From contig CAJTRA010000030.1 in assembly GCA_910578345.1 (NCBI GenBank), positions 1-23,024 of the forward strand: a DNA stretch of 23,024 nt. Reading direction: 5' to 3'. The notes below the pieces were generated by a model, which was not told where the DNA came from, searched no databases, and saw only the letters and a list, made by a program, of their open reading frames with translations. Origin of the DNA: an uncultured Lachnospiraceae bacterium. Lineage in GTDB: Bacteria > Bacillota > Clostridia > Lachnospirales > Lachnospiraceae. Positions 1-7,461 of this stretch are shown here, piece by piece (within the stretch, counting starts at the first letter, position 1; each line of letters begins with the position of its first letter). Position numbers and translations under genes: made by a program.

Positions 1-200
1 CATCCTTTACTGTAATACGCTGCCAGCATAGTTACCGCCATTGTTTTCCCAAACCTTCTTGGTCTGCTGGAACAAATCAACGGTCTGTCTTTTCCGATAC
101 GGCTATTCGTATATTTAATTAGTTCCGTCTTATCCACATATAATTCAGAATTAACAGAAACCACAAACTGTTCATTTCCCGGATTTAAATATATTCCCAT
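1..200 (-). CDS. AAA-ATPase-like protein (PF09820 type), N-terminal fragment
   Basis: Partial gene that runs off the left edge of the window; only about the first 66 codons are visible. The start ATG at 198-200 has a GGGAG Shine-Dalgarno about 10 nt upstream. Residues 21-24 read YVDK, followed by the segment SRPRRFGKT. This pairing is the hallmark of the 'predicted AAA-ATPase' family PF09820, in which SRPRRFGK(S/T) takes the place of a classical Walker A. Family members usually continue into a PD-(D/E)XK nuclease-like domain, which would lie outside this window. The gene starts 32 nt after the end of the degenerate recombinase gene, so the two probably share a transcript. The family is abundant as accessory genes in gut Clostridia and Bacteroidetes, and its function is not established. 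The region is AT-rich compared with the neighbouring core genes, which suggests acquired DNA. Confidence 0.75.
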   Translation of the reverse strand, partial: MGIYLNPGNEQFVVSVNSELYVDKTELIKYTNSRIGKDRPLICSSRPRRFGKTMAVTMLAAYYSKG

Positions 201-232
201 ACTTATACACTCCCTACTGTTTAAAATGCATT

Positions 233-1257
233 CTATACATAACAGTAATAATCATTTTGTGCAATACTCTTATTAATGCACTTATTGATATCTTCCTCGC
301 GTTTAGCATTCCAATCCTTGGTATAATATGTCGCTTCAATCATGGTAAGTGTAAGTCCCGCTATTTTTGATATAAATACAGGATTAATCATATTATCAAC
401 CATCATTTGAATAACCATGTTTTTAATCGGCTCTACAGCCAATGTCTTTTTATTTTTGCACTCATCCTCCATTACCCCAAAGTCCTGTGCTGCATTATAA
501 AGCCATGTATTAAGACTTTCCACCCGAAATTTGCCCTTATATTTGTATAAATACTCAAAAAAATTATCCTCTCCCTTAATGGGTTCCTTGTTTTTAGATT
601 CTGCATATTTTAATGCCGCACACAAATCCCTTGACAATCCACAAGGTATATTGACAGCTATACCATTTATAAACAATTTTTTATAATCTTTTGTAATATC
701 TGATTTTTTATACTTGTAATCACACCTCTTTTGGCTGGTGCAATTAATGTCAGCTTAATAAACAGTCTTAAGATTATTCTCTGAAGATGTCTTTCTTCCT
801 CTCTGATTCCGGCAGATTTATTCTGAAAATTATCAATAGCTTTATCCAGTTCCATTAAAATAGTTTTGATATCTTCACATTTATAGCTTCCTCTCTCTAC
901 AGGTTCCAACAAGCTATATTTATCAACGATGTCATCTTTAAATTTACTGTAATTGTAATCCGAAAAAATATCAGTTGCTTTACCAGTCTCACTTAAGTAG
1001 TCATAAAAACTTTTAACCGATTCAAGCTGCGACTCCATGGTCGATCTGGAATTAAGTTCGCCTTTATTATGATAATATCTGATACATTCCTCAACTATAT
1101 TTATATTAATTCTGGCAGGCGCGTTTGATAGCTGTACATCTGGCAAGCTTAAATAATTAACAAATTTATTGATATGATTTCGATAAACATGATTTTTGCT
1201 AAGTAGATCTTTGCGTTCTTCAAAAAATTCATTTTTGAATTTTTGCATAACATCCAT
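233..1257 (-). pseudogene. degenerate tyrosine-recombinase-like gene, split by a frameshift
   Basis: Two overlapping reading frames together look like one protein of about 340 residues. The upstream frame (667-1257, starting MDVMQKF) has a strong GGAGGAG Shine-Dalgarno at about 1261-1268. It resembles the N-terminal SAM-like/core-binding domain of phage integrases and begins the catalytic domain near the segment APAKRGVI. The downstream frame (233 to about 703) continues with a typical recombinase C-terminus that ends in a TYYTKDW tyrosine segment. They join at a run of six A residues (T run at 704-709 on the plus strand); one extra A, or a -1 slip on A-AAA-AAT, would restore a continuous frame. 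The catalytic HxxR and following GH positions appear replaced (VEPIKN, AGL), so recombinase activity is doubtful even if the frame were intact. Alternatives to a mutation are a homopolymer sequencing error or programmed slippage. Confidence 0.6.
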
Positions 1258-1335
1258 TTTCACTCCTCCAGTCAAAATATTATGATAAAAAGATAGTTGA
1301 ATTTTCAATTTCATTCTAATTTATTTTTTATATAT

Positions 1336-1367
1336 TGTCACTGACACTTGCAGATATAACAGTGACA
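1336..1367. repeat. 8-bp perfect inverted repeat downstream of spmA
   Basis: TGTCACTG at 1336-1343 and CAGTGACA at 1360-1367 form perfect arms around a 16-nt loop in the gap between spmA and the recombinase-like gene. No T-run follows on either strand in the direction of transcription, so it is not a convincing intrinsic terminator. It marks the boundary between GC-richer core DNA and the AT-rich accessory module. Confidence 0.5.
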
Positions 1368-1400
1368 CGGATATAAAAGCGACATAAAAGCGAAGGGCTT

Positions 1401-2117
1401 TCACACTCTCCGCTTCCTACTATTCTTCATTTTGCAATACACCACCGCCACCAGCGTACTAATAAACGTTGCAACAATCGCCGGCGCAATAATCCCTGCC
1501 GGATTCACACTCCCGTACTGCTGCCTGTACGCAATCATATTCACAGGTATCAGCTGCAACGAGGAAATATTCAAAATCAAAAACGTACACATCTCGTTGC
1601 TGGCAATCCTGCCGCTCTTTCCGCTTGTCACCACGGACAGTTCCCCACCGTTCTTACCTGCCCTGTTCTGCCTTTTCCTTTCATCCGCTAAAATGCCCTT
1701 CCCACCCGCCGCATACCCCGGTGTCTCCCTCTCCTCCTCCAGCTTCGCCAGTTCCTCCATAGCCTTTAACCCCGCCGGCGTACAAGCCCAGCCCAGCCCC
1801 AGCACATTCGCAATTAGGTTCGTTGCAATATATTCCCTTGCCGGATGCCCCTCCGGAATCCGTGGGAACAGAAATCGAATAAAGGGCTGTATTCCATGTG
1901 TCAATTTTGCAATGAGTCCCGACTTTTGTGCAATCTCCATCAAACCAACCCATAATGCCATCACACCGATCATTGTAATACAAAGCGAAACTGCATCACC
2001 CGCAGAATCCAGCGCCGCATTTGTCACTTCCGCCATTTTTCCTGTAATCGCGCCATACACGACCCCAATCAAGATCATAAATGCCCAGATATAATTTAAC
2101 ATAGACCAAAAAGACAT
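1401..2117 (-). CDS. spmA: spore maturation protein A
   Basis: Integral membrane protein of 238 residues with nucleoside-recognition/Gate-type topology. It aligns from its second methionine (MLNYIW) with B. subtilis SpmA, sharing the blocks GLMEIAQKSGL, PFIRFLFP and the P.GHPA..YI..N..AN..GLG segment. In B. subtilis SpmA and SpmB contribute to spore-core dehydration and spore heat resistance. Compared with SpmA from memory there is an insertion of about 38 hydrophilic residues (roughly 125-163, rich in E, G, K and R) between KAMEELAKL and the next membrane segment. The start at 2117 has no strong Shine-Dalgarno, and the ATG at 2102 matches the Bacillus start better. A sigma-E-like promoter lies upstream. 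The usual partner spmB is not downstream; an accessory module occupies that place. Homology is clear, the start is uncertain. Confidence 0.88.
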   Translation of the reverse strand: MSFWSMLNYIWAFMILIGVVYGAITGKMAEVTNAALDSAGDAVSLCITMIGVMALWVGLMEIAQKSGLIAKLTHGIQPFIRFLFPRIPEGHPAREYIATNLIANVLGLGWACTPAGLKAMEELAKLEEERETPGYAAGGKGILADERKRQNRAGKNGGELSVVTSGKSGRIASNEMCTFLILNISSLQLIPVNMIAYRQQYGSVNPAGIIAPAIVATFISTLVAVVYCKMKNSRKRRV

Positions 2118-2165
2118 GCCTATTCAGAATTATATGCATGCCCTCTCTCCATTTTATTTACTTCT

Positions 2166-2194
2166 ATTGTATGAATCCCGTTTTCGTTTTATAC
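2166..2194 (-). promoter_or_regulatory. candidate sigma-E sporulation promoter of spmA
   Basis: Read on the minus strand, GTATAAA (2188-2194), 14 nt, then CATACAAT (2166-2173). The -10 box equals the known B. subtilis sigma-E -10 consensus (CATACAnT), and the -35 box has the expected ATA core at the expected distance. The predicted start lies about 40-50 nt upstream of spmA. Since spmAB belongs to the mother-cell sigma-E regulon in Bacillus, context and motif agree. Confidence 0.55.
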
Positions 2195-2244
2195 TTCCAG
2201 AAATTTTATCCTGTCTTATATAATCCGAACATCCATGTCTCACG

Positions 2245-2302
2245 GCAGGCTTGCGGGCGTCAAACCTGCACCGCTACAAGCCGCGGGGGATTTCACCCTC
2301 GC
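2245..2302. other. GC-rich double-hairpin intergenic element
   Basis: In the fabH-spmA gap, 2245-2253 pairs with 2261-2269 (9 bp including one G-T pair, 7-nt loop). Next to it 2283-2289 pairs with 2296-2302 (6 of 7 bp, 6-nt loop). A self-complementary AGCCGGCT follows at 2334-2341. The element is much more GC-rich than the adjoining spmA promoter DNA. No T-tract follows, so it is not a standard terminator. It could be a repeated intergenic palindrome, a small structured RNA or an mRNA 3'-end stabiliser for the fab transcript. A segment of the minus strand (GGGTGAAATCCCC) recalls riboswitch cores, but the rest does not fit one. Confidence 0.4.
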
Positions 2303-2408
2303 AGCAGCCGCCAATATATCCAGGTCAATCTTTAGCCGGCTTTATACACAGCCACCTGGCTCGTTGCGCGCGGAAGTGAAGCAGATCATCCACAAAAACT
2401 CTCTATCT

Positions 2409-3377
2409 TTACCACTCGATCACCGCCGACGCCCACGTCAGCCCGCCGCCAAAGCCCGACAACGCGATCTTCATCCCCGGCTTTAACATTCCTTTCCGGT
2501 TCATCTCATCCAACAGGATCGGTACACTGGCCGCAGAGATGTTTCCGCAGTGATCCAGGCTGATCGGGAACTTCTCTTCCGCCGCTTTCAACCGCTTTGC
2601 CACAGACTGTAAGATACGGATATTAGCCTGATGCAGCGCAAAATAGTCAATATCTTCCACGGTAAGTCCCGCCGCCTGAATCGTTTTCTGCAAGGAATGG
2701 GGCACTGCCGTCACAGCAAACTTATAGACTTCCTGCCCGTCCATATGCACATATGCCAGTTCTTTTGATGTCTCCACCAACGGATTATTATTTGAGCGCC
2801 CTTCACAGGCAAGCACACCGCCCTTTACGCCATCTGAACCCTGATCGAAAGCAAGCACCCCTACAGATCCTTCCTCTGCCCGCACGATTGCCGCGCCAGC
2901 GCCGTCGCCAAACAGGACACAGGTACTTCTGTCATTCCAGTCCATGATCTTAGACAGTGTCTCCGCACCCAGGATCAACGCAGTCCTATAAGTATTCGTC
3001 TGCAAATAGGCATTCGCAATATTCAGCGCAAACATAAATCCGGCACACGCTGCATTGATATCAAACGCCACCGCATTCTTTGCCCCGATCTGTGCCTGTA
3101 CCTCACAGGCACAGGATGGAGTCACATGATCTGCCGATAACGTACCCACAATGATCAGGTCAATCTCTTCTGCTGTTATGCCAGCGTTATCCATAGCACG
3201 TCTTGCCGCCTCCGCAGACATGCTTGCGGTCGTCTCTTCTTTCACCAGATGCCGCTCCCTGATGCCCGTGCGGCTGCTGATCCACTCATCTGAAGTATCC
3301 ATAATCTTTGCTAAATCATCGTTTGTTACGACAGTGGCTGGCAGGCAACTGCCAGTTCCTATAATTTTCGCTCCCAT
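2409..3377 (-). CDS. fabH: 3-oxoacyl-ACP synthase III (KAS III)
   Basis: Catalyses the first condensation of fatty acid synthesis, joining acetyl-CoA (or a branched acyl-CoA) to malonyl-ACP in the cytoplasm. The protein has 322 residues from the ATG at 3377, the normal family length. The catalytic triad is visible: Cys111 in NAACAGF, His249 in LHQAN and Asn279 in GNISAAS; the glycine-rich C-terminus GFGGGLTW is also present. The start MGAKIIGTG matches the usual FabH N-terminus. An in-frame GTG four codons upstream (3389) is possible, because the GGGAG in front of the ATG is very close to it. It is the last gene of the fab cluster in transcription order, whereas in many Firmicutes fabH leads the cluster. 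A 181-nt gap with its own possible extended -10 box separates it from the flavoprotein upstream. Confidence 0.95.
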   Translation of the reverse strand: MGAKIIGTGSCLPATVVTNDDLAKIMDTSDEWISSRTGIRERHLVKEETTASMSAEAARRAMDNAGITAEEIDLIIVGTLSADHVTPSCACEVQAQIGAKNAVAFDINAACAGFMFALNIANAYLQTNTYRTALILGAETLSKIMDWNDRSTCVLFGDGAGAAIVRAEEGSVGVLAFDQGSDGVKGGVLACEGRSNNNPLVETSKELAYVHMDGQEVYKFAVTAVPHSLQKTIQAAGLTVEDIDYFALHQANIRILQSVAKRLKAAEEKFPISLDHCGNISAASVPILLDEMNRKGMLKPGMKIALSGFGGGLTWASAVIEW

Positions 3378-3413
3378 CTTCTCCCTCACCCTGAATCCGT
3401 CTACTGCACTATA

Positions 3414-3422
3414 TTTATAGCA
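3414..3422 (-). promoter_or_regulatory. possible extended -10 promoter for fabH
   Basis: Minus-strand TGCTATAAA (extended -10, TGnTATAAA) lies about 40 nt upstream of the fabH ATG in an otherwise gene-free gap. No good -35 hexamer is seen at 16-18 nt. This is a weak candidate for separate fabH expression. Confidence 0.25.
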
Positions 3423-3558
3423 TACCAGTGTAGAATATCTTCACTTTCTGCCTGTCATCAGTTATCTTTCATCGTCATACAACGTGCTGGCATTTATAAG
3501 ATCCATAATTTCTCGATTCTTTACCGTCCATATCATCGCCGGCCGCGAAGAGGAATCC

Positions 3559-4617
3559 TTATGCCCGAAATTCATCCATAATATCTTTCACGTGTTCCAG
3601 TCTCGTTGCACGATAGGCATTCGCACCACAGAACAAAAGTCCGTCTTCTATCTTTCCTTTCACTGCATTGACCAGCGCGTCCGTGATACAATACGGTGTC
3701 TCTTCCGGTTTACAGGTGCTGATGCAGAGATGACATTTCCCGTGAGGAATCCGTCCTTTCTTCGCCCTCTTCATAAAAGGATTCAAAATGGCTCTTCCAG
3801 GCATTCCCACCGGGCTCTGCACAATAACAATGTCTTCCTTCTTCGCATCAATATAACTCTGCTTGTAAGCATCTGATGCATCACACTCATAGGTCGTTAC
3901 AAACCTCGTTGCCACTTGCACCCCATCTGCTCCCATCTCCAGATAATGTTCCATATCCTGCCGGGTATAAACACCGCCCGCCATGATCACCGGGATTTTT
4001 ACTCCGTGTTCCACCGCTGTTTCTTCTACTTTCTCAATGATATTTTGCACTTCATCATCATACCGAAGCCCCTCTATATCATCAAGCTGTTCCCGATGAA
4101 AGCCAAGATGTCCGCCTGCCAGTGGGCCTTCAATAACGACTGCGTCCGGCAGCCGCGTATACTTCTTCCACCAGTAACGCATGATCACCTGCGCAGATTT
4201 CACGCTTGACACGATTGGCGCCAGTTTCGTCTTTGCATCTCCCACCAACTTTGGCAGCTCCATAGGCAGTCCTGCTCCGGAAATGATCAAATCGATCCCA
4301 GCCTCCACAGCCGCCCTCACATACGCCTCATATTTTCTGGTGGCAACCATGATATTGACCCCCAGAATGCCGCCCTTTGCAATCTTTCTGGCTTTCTGGA
4401 TCTCTGTCTTAATTGCGCGCAGGTTTGCGCCAATAGGATCCGAATCAAAATCCGGCTCCCTGTAACCGATCTGTGCCGTCGAGATCACGCCAATACCGCC
4501 CTCCGCAGCCACAGCGCCCGCCAGAGAAGACAGGCTCACACCCACACCCATACCGCCTTGGATCAAAGGCACTTTGGCTGTTAGATCTCCTATCACAAGA
4601 GGTTTTACCATTCCCAT
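3559..4617 (-). CDS. FabK/nitronate-monooxygenase-like flavin oxidoreductase with cysteine-rich tail
   Basis: TIM-barrel FMN enzyme of the 2-nitropropane dioxygenase/FabK family, 352 residues. Visible family features are the N-terminal IQGGMGVGVS, GVNIMVATR (about 86-94), the active-site-type GGHLGFH around His170, and the FMN-phosphate segments IMAGGVYT and ADGVQVATRF. The protein differs from pneumococcal FabK in having an insertion around 146-158 and a C-terminal cysteine set (Cys295, 298, 302, 310 and 330; spacing CxxCxxxC, seven residues, C, then 19 residues and C). That set could bind an iron-sulfur cluster or zinc. It sits between fabZ (33-nt gap) and fabH, so it is probably co-expressed with fatty acid synthesis. 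It could be a second enoyl-ACP reductase, a nitronate or aci-compound scavenger, or another lipid redox enzyme. Family assignment is sure, substrate is not. Confidence 0.85.
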   Translation of the reverse strand: MGMVKPLVIGDLTAKVPLIQGGMGVGVSLSSLAGAVAAEGGIGVISTAQIGYREPDFDSDPIGANLRAIKTEIQKARKIAKGGILGVNIMVATRKYEAYVRAAVEAGIDLIISGAGLPMELPKLVGDAKTKLAPIVSSVKSAQVIMRYWWKKYTRLPDAVVIEGPLAGGHLGFHREQLDDIEGLRYDDEVQNIIEKVEETAVEHGVKIPVIMAGGVYTRQDMEHYLEMGADGVQVATRFVTTYECDASDAYKQSYIDAKKEDIVIVQSPVGMPGRAILNPFMKRAKKGRIPHGKCHLCISTCKPEETPYCITDALVNAVKGKIEDGLLFCGANAYRATRLEHVKDIMDEFRA

Positions 4618-4650
4618 TCGTTTTTCCCTTTTACTTTCTCAAACTATATT

Positions 4651-5085
4651 TCATGCTTCTCCGATTGCAAATGTCAGTTCCGCCTGTGTCACCAGCTTAC
4701 CGTCCACATATGCTTTCGCCTCACCCACGCCGATCGGCCCTTTGATCTTAATGATCTCCGTCTCCAACGTCAGCACATCTCCCGGCACGACTTTCCCTTT
4801 AAACTTTGCATGATTGATCGCCGCGAAATAAGCCGTTTTTCCCTTGAATTCCGGCTGACTTAAGATGGCCACCGCACCTGTCTGAGCCAACGCCTCCACG
4901 ATCAACACCCCCGGCATCACCGGCTCTTTCGGAAAATGTCCTGCGAAAAAAGGCTCATTATAAGAAACACACTTCTTCGCCACGACCCGTTTGCCCGCTT
5001 CCATTTCCTCAATCGTATCAATCAGCATAAAGGGCTGCCTGTGCGGAATAATTTCCATGATCTCTTTTGCCGTCATAAGTGACAT
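4651..5085 (-). CDS. fabZ: 3-hydroxyacyl-ACP dehydratase
   Basis: Hot-dog-fold dehydratase that removes water from (3R)-hydroxyacyl-ACP to give trans-2-enoyl-ACP, the substrate of the enoyl reductase. It has 144 residues, typical for FabZ. The N-terminal IPHRQPFMLID block, catalytic His50 in AGHFP and Glu64 in VEALAQTG are all present, followed by the substrate-tunnel strand FKGKVVPGD. The start at 5085 is supported by a strong GGAGGAG Shine-Dalgarno just upstream. It follows fabF after 69 nt and precedes the Cys-tailed flavoprotein. In many Firmicutes accB and accC flank fabZ; here they do not. FabA-type isomerase activity cannot be judged from sequence alone. Confidence 0.95.
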   Translation of the reverse strand: MSLMTAKEIMEIIPHRQPFMLIDTIEEMEAGKRVVAKKCVSYNEPFFAGHFPKEPVMPGVLIVEALAQTGAVAILSQPEFKGKTAYFAAINHAKFKGKVVPGDVLTLETEIIKIKGPIGVGEAKAYVDGKLVTQAELTFAIGEA

Positions 5086-5154
5086 ATTCTCTCCTCCTTC
5101 GGCGCCAGCCGTTCTGTATCCTGTTGTTGCATGATCTATCGATCCATGACATTC

Positions 5155-6390
5155 TTACGCGTGATATTTCTTCACCAGAAGGCTTGCATTATGTCCGCCA
5201 AACCCTAACGAATTGGACAATGCGTACTCCACATCCTCCGCATATGCTTCCTTACAGTAATTCAGATCCAGTTCCTCATCTGGCTCCTGATAGCCTACCG
5301 TCCTGTGAATATAACCCTCTTCGATCTCCTTCACGCAGGTTACAAACTCGATCGCGCCTGCCGCGCCCAGCAGATGACCCACCATAGACTTTGTGGAATT
5401 AATCTTGATCTCCTTTGCATGTTCACCGAACAATAACTTGATCGCTCTCGTCTCAAAGAGATCATTGTGATGCGTGCCTGTCCCATGCGCATTGATATAC
5501 GTAATATCCTCTTTTGCAATGTCTGCGTCCGCTATCGCATATTCCATGGCCTTCGCCGCCCCGGCGCCGTCCTCTGCCGGAGAAGTGATATGATAAGCGT
5601 CCGAGGAACAGCCATAGCCGGCTACTTCCGCATAGATCTTCGCGCCTCTTGCTTTCGCGTGCTCCAGCTCTTCCAATACCACGACAGCCGCGCCCTCGCC
5701 CATCACGAAACCGCCTCTCTCCTTGTCAAAAGGAATAGAACACCGCTTAGGATCCTCACTGGTAGACAACGCAGTCAAAGCCGAAAAACCGCCCACGCCG
5801 ATCGGGCAGATGCTTCCTTCTGTACCGCCTGCAACCATTACCTCAGCGTCTCCATATTGGATCGCGCGGAATGCCTCGCCGATGGAATTCGTACCTGTAG
5901 CGCAGGCTGTCACCACATTAATGCTCTTACCCTTTAAACCAAACTGGATTGACACATTGCCCGCCGCCATATTAGAAATCGTCAGCGGCACGAAAAGAGG
6001 TTCGATTCTACCCGGTCCTTTCTCCACCAGCCTTGTATGGGAACGCTCCATCGCCTGCAGCGATCCTGTACCGGAACCGACGGCTACACCCACACGATAC
6101 GGGTCTTCCTTCTCCATGTTAAGCCCTGCATCCTCTATCGCCTCTTTCGTAGCGGCCACTGCATACTGAGAAAAAAGCTCCATCCGCTTAGCAGCCTTGA
6201 AGTCCATGTAATTCTTTCCCTCGAAGTCTTTGACCTCCGCCGCCAGCTTACACTTAAAGTCTGTGGTATCAAATCTTGTGATCCTGTCAAAACCGATTTT
6301 TCCTTCTTTGACCCCGTCCCAAAATTCATCCACACTAAGTCCGATCGGCGTGATCGCACCCATACCCGTCACTACTACTCGTCTACTCAT
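5155..6390 (-). CDS. fabF: beta-ketoacyl-ACP synthase II
   Basis: Elongating condensing enzyme that joins malonyl-ACP to growing acyl-ACP with release of CO2. From the ATG at 6390 (MSRRVVVTGMG) the protein has 411 residues, the family norm. This start has GGAGG six bases upstream; a longer open frame reaching 6489 adds 33 residues with no family similarity and no better ribosome site, so I reject it. The Cys-His-His triad is clear: Cys163 in VTACATGTNS, His302 in NAHGTGT and His339 in STKSMVGHLLGAAG, with Lys334 in the last motif. Downstream fabZ is 69 nt away and upstream fabG 111 nt away, all one direction, consistent with one operon. Confidence 0.96.
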   Translation of the reverse strand: MSRRVVVTGMGAITPIGLSVDEFWDGVKEGKIGFDRITRFDTTDFKCKLAAEVKDFEGKNYMDFKAAKRMELFSQYAVAATKEAIEDAGLNMEKEDPYRVGVAVGSGTGSLQAMERSHTRLVEKGPGRIEPLFVPLTISNMAAGNVSIQFGLKGKSINVVTACATGTNSIGEAFRAIQYGDAEVMVAGGTEGSICPIGVGGFSALTALSTSEDPKRCSIPFDKERGGFVMGEGAAVVVLEELEHAKARGAKIYAEVAGYGCSSDAYHITSPAEDGAGAAKAMEYAIADADIAKEDITYINAHGTGTHHNDLFETRAIKLLFGEHAKEIKINSTKSMVGHLLGAAGAIEFVTCVKEIEEGYIHRTVGYQEPDEELDLNYCKEAYAEDVEYALSNSLGFGGHNASLLVKKYHA

Positions 6391-6501
6391 ATCTGCCTCC
6401 ATTTCCATTATTTCTTTTATTTTATCCCGCAAACATCGAACCAGGTATCTGCTTGCAGACATTTGACTGCACACTGAAAAGAATCGCATGAAGTAATCCT
6501 T

Positions 6502-7242
6502 CTACATTGCCATCCCGCCGTCTACAGAGATGACCTGCCCTGTAATGTACGCTGCCCTATCGCTTGCCAGAAACGCTACTGTCTCCGCAATATCTCTCGG
6601 AGTCCCCACACGTTTCAGCGGAATCTGCTCCACTGTCGCTTCTTTTGCCGCGTCCGTCATCGCCTGTGTCATATCTGTATCAATAAAGCCTGGCGCCACC
6701 GCATTGACCGTGATATTCCTGCTGGCCAGCTCTCTCGCCATGGACTTCGTCAACCCGATCACGCCTGCCTTGGAGGCCGCATAATTAGCCTGTCCCGCAT
6801 TCCCCAGCACCCCTGTCACAGAAGACAGATTAATGATCCGCCCCGCTTTCTGCTTAATCATCGGCCGGTACATATGCTTGATCGTATTAAAAGTTCCTTT
6901 CAGATTCGTATCAATGACCGCATCGAAATCCTGCTCCGTCATTTTGATCACCAGATTATCCTTTGTAATCCCCGCATTGTTCACCAAAATATCAATATGT
7001 CCGAATACCGCCAGCATATCCGTGATCATTTTCCCGCAAGCCTCAAAATCCGCCACACTGCACTGCACCGCCACAGCCTTATGTCCCATCTCCTCAATCT
7101 TCGCGGCCACTTCCTGTGCTTTTTCCTTTGAGCCATTGTAATTCACAATCACATCCGCCCCGTACTCTGCTAACGTCAATGCGATCTCTCTGCCGATCCC
7201 TCTGCCTGCACCCGTCACAAGCGCAACCTTTCCCTGTAACAT
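6502..7242 (-). CDS. fabG: 3-oxoacyl-ACP reductase
   Basis: NADPH-dependent short-chain dehydrogenase that reduces 3-oxoacyl-ACP to (3R)-hydroxyacyl-ACP. The ATG at 7242 gives 246 residues, the same length as B. subtilis FabG, and has GGAGGG five bases upstream; the open frame continues to 7281 but without homology. Visible are the cofactor motif TGAGRGIG (10-17), NNAG (88-91), Asn113, Ser141 in LSSVTG, and the Tyr154/Lys158 pair in YAASK. The C-terminal ITGQVISVDGGMAM is typical of FabG. An unusually long, inverted-repeat-rich gap separates it from fabD upstream. Confidence 0.96.
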   Translation of the reverse strand: MLQGKVALVTGAGRGIGREIALTLAEYGADVIVNYNGSKEKAQEVAAKIEEMGHKAVAVQCSVADFEACGKMITDMLAVFGHIDILVNNAGITKDNLVIKMTEQDFDAVIDTNLKGTFNTIKHMYRPMIKQKAGRIINLSSVTGVLGNAGQANYAASKAGVIGLTKSMARELASRNITVNAVAPGFIDTDMTQAMTDAAKEATVEQIPLKRVGTPRDIAETVAFLASDRAAYITGQVISVDGGMAM

Positions 7243-7273
7243 ACATACCCTCCAATTCCATTTTCTATAAGTT

Positions 7274-7361
7274 AACGACATCAGAAATGTTACTTACGTC
7301 TCTGCAAAACTTCCGTATATGGCTTTGGCAAACGCCAAAATCTGAAATTTGTGATGTCGTT
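7274..7361. repeat. inverted-repeat element in the fabD-fabG gap
   Basis: AACGACATCA at 7274-7283 and TGATGTCGTT at 7352-7361 are perfect 10-bp inverted ends; after one mismatch four more bases pair (7285-7288 with 7347-7350). Inside is a tight hairpin, TTTGGC (7324-7329) with GCCAAA (7334-7339). The 88-bp unit could be a structured mRNA segment or a very small MITE-like element. I see no clear target duplication. Confidence 0.5.
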
Positions 7362-7408
7362 TACTATAATGCTTCCGTTAATCATCTAAATCACTGCAGT
7401 CTACAATG

Positions 7409-7461
7409 TTAAGTACGATTTCCCATCATAAAGACCGGTCAAAATCCTGTACGGTACTTAA
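7409..7461. repeat. 8-bp inverted repeat just after fabD
   Basis: TTAAGTAC (7409-7416) and GTACTTAA (7454-7461) flank a 37-nt interior that contains the palindrome GACCGGTC (7433-7440). It lies directly downstream of the fabD stop in the direction of transcription. No T-run follows, so it is not a standard terminator; processing, stabilisation or attenuation of the fab mRNA is possible. Confidence 0.4.

Noticed and set aside
1432..2094. 220-residue plus-strand open frame opposite spmA
   Set aside because: Exact mirror of spmA; no ribosome site or family signature, and spmA on the other strand has clear homology.
2240..2345. FMN or cobalamin riboswitch upstream of spmA
   Set aside because: Only short fragments (GGGTGAAATCCC, GAGAC) recall these classes; the other conserved boxes and a matching downstream gene are absent.
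6391..6489. N-terminal extension of FabF
   Set aside because: No similarity to FabF and no ribosome site; the ATG at 6390 has GGAGG at good spacing.
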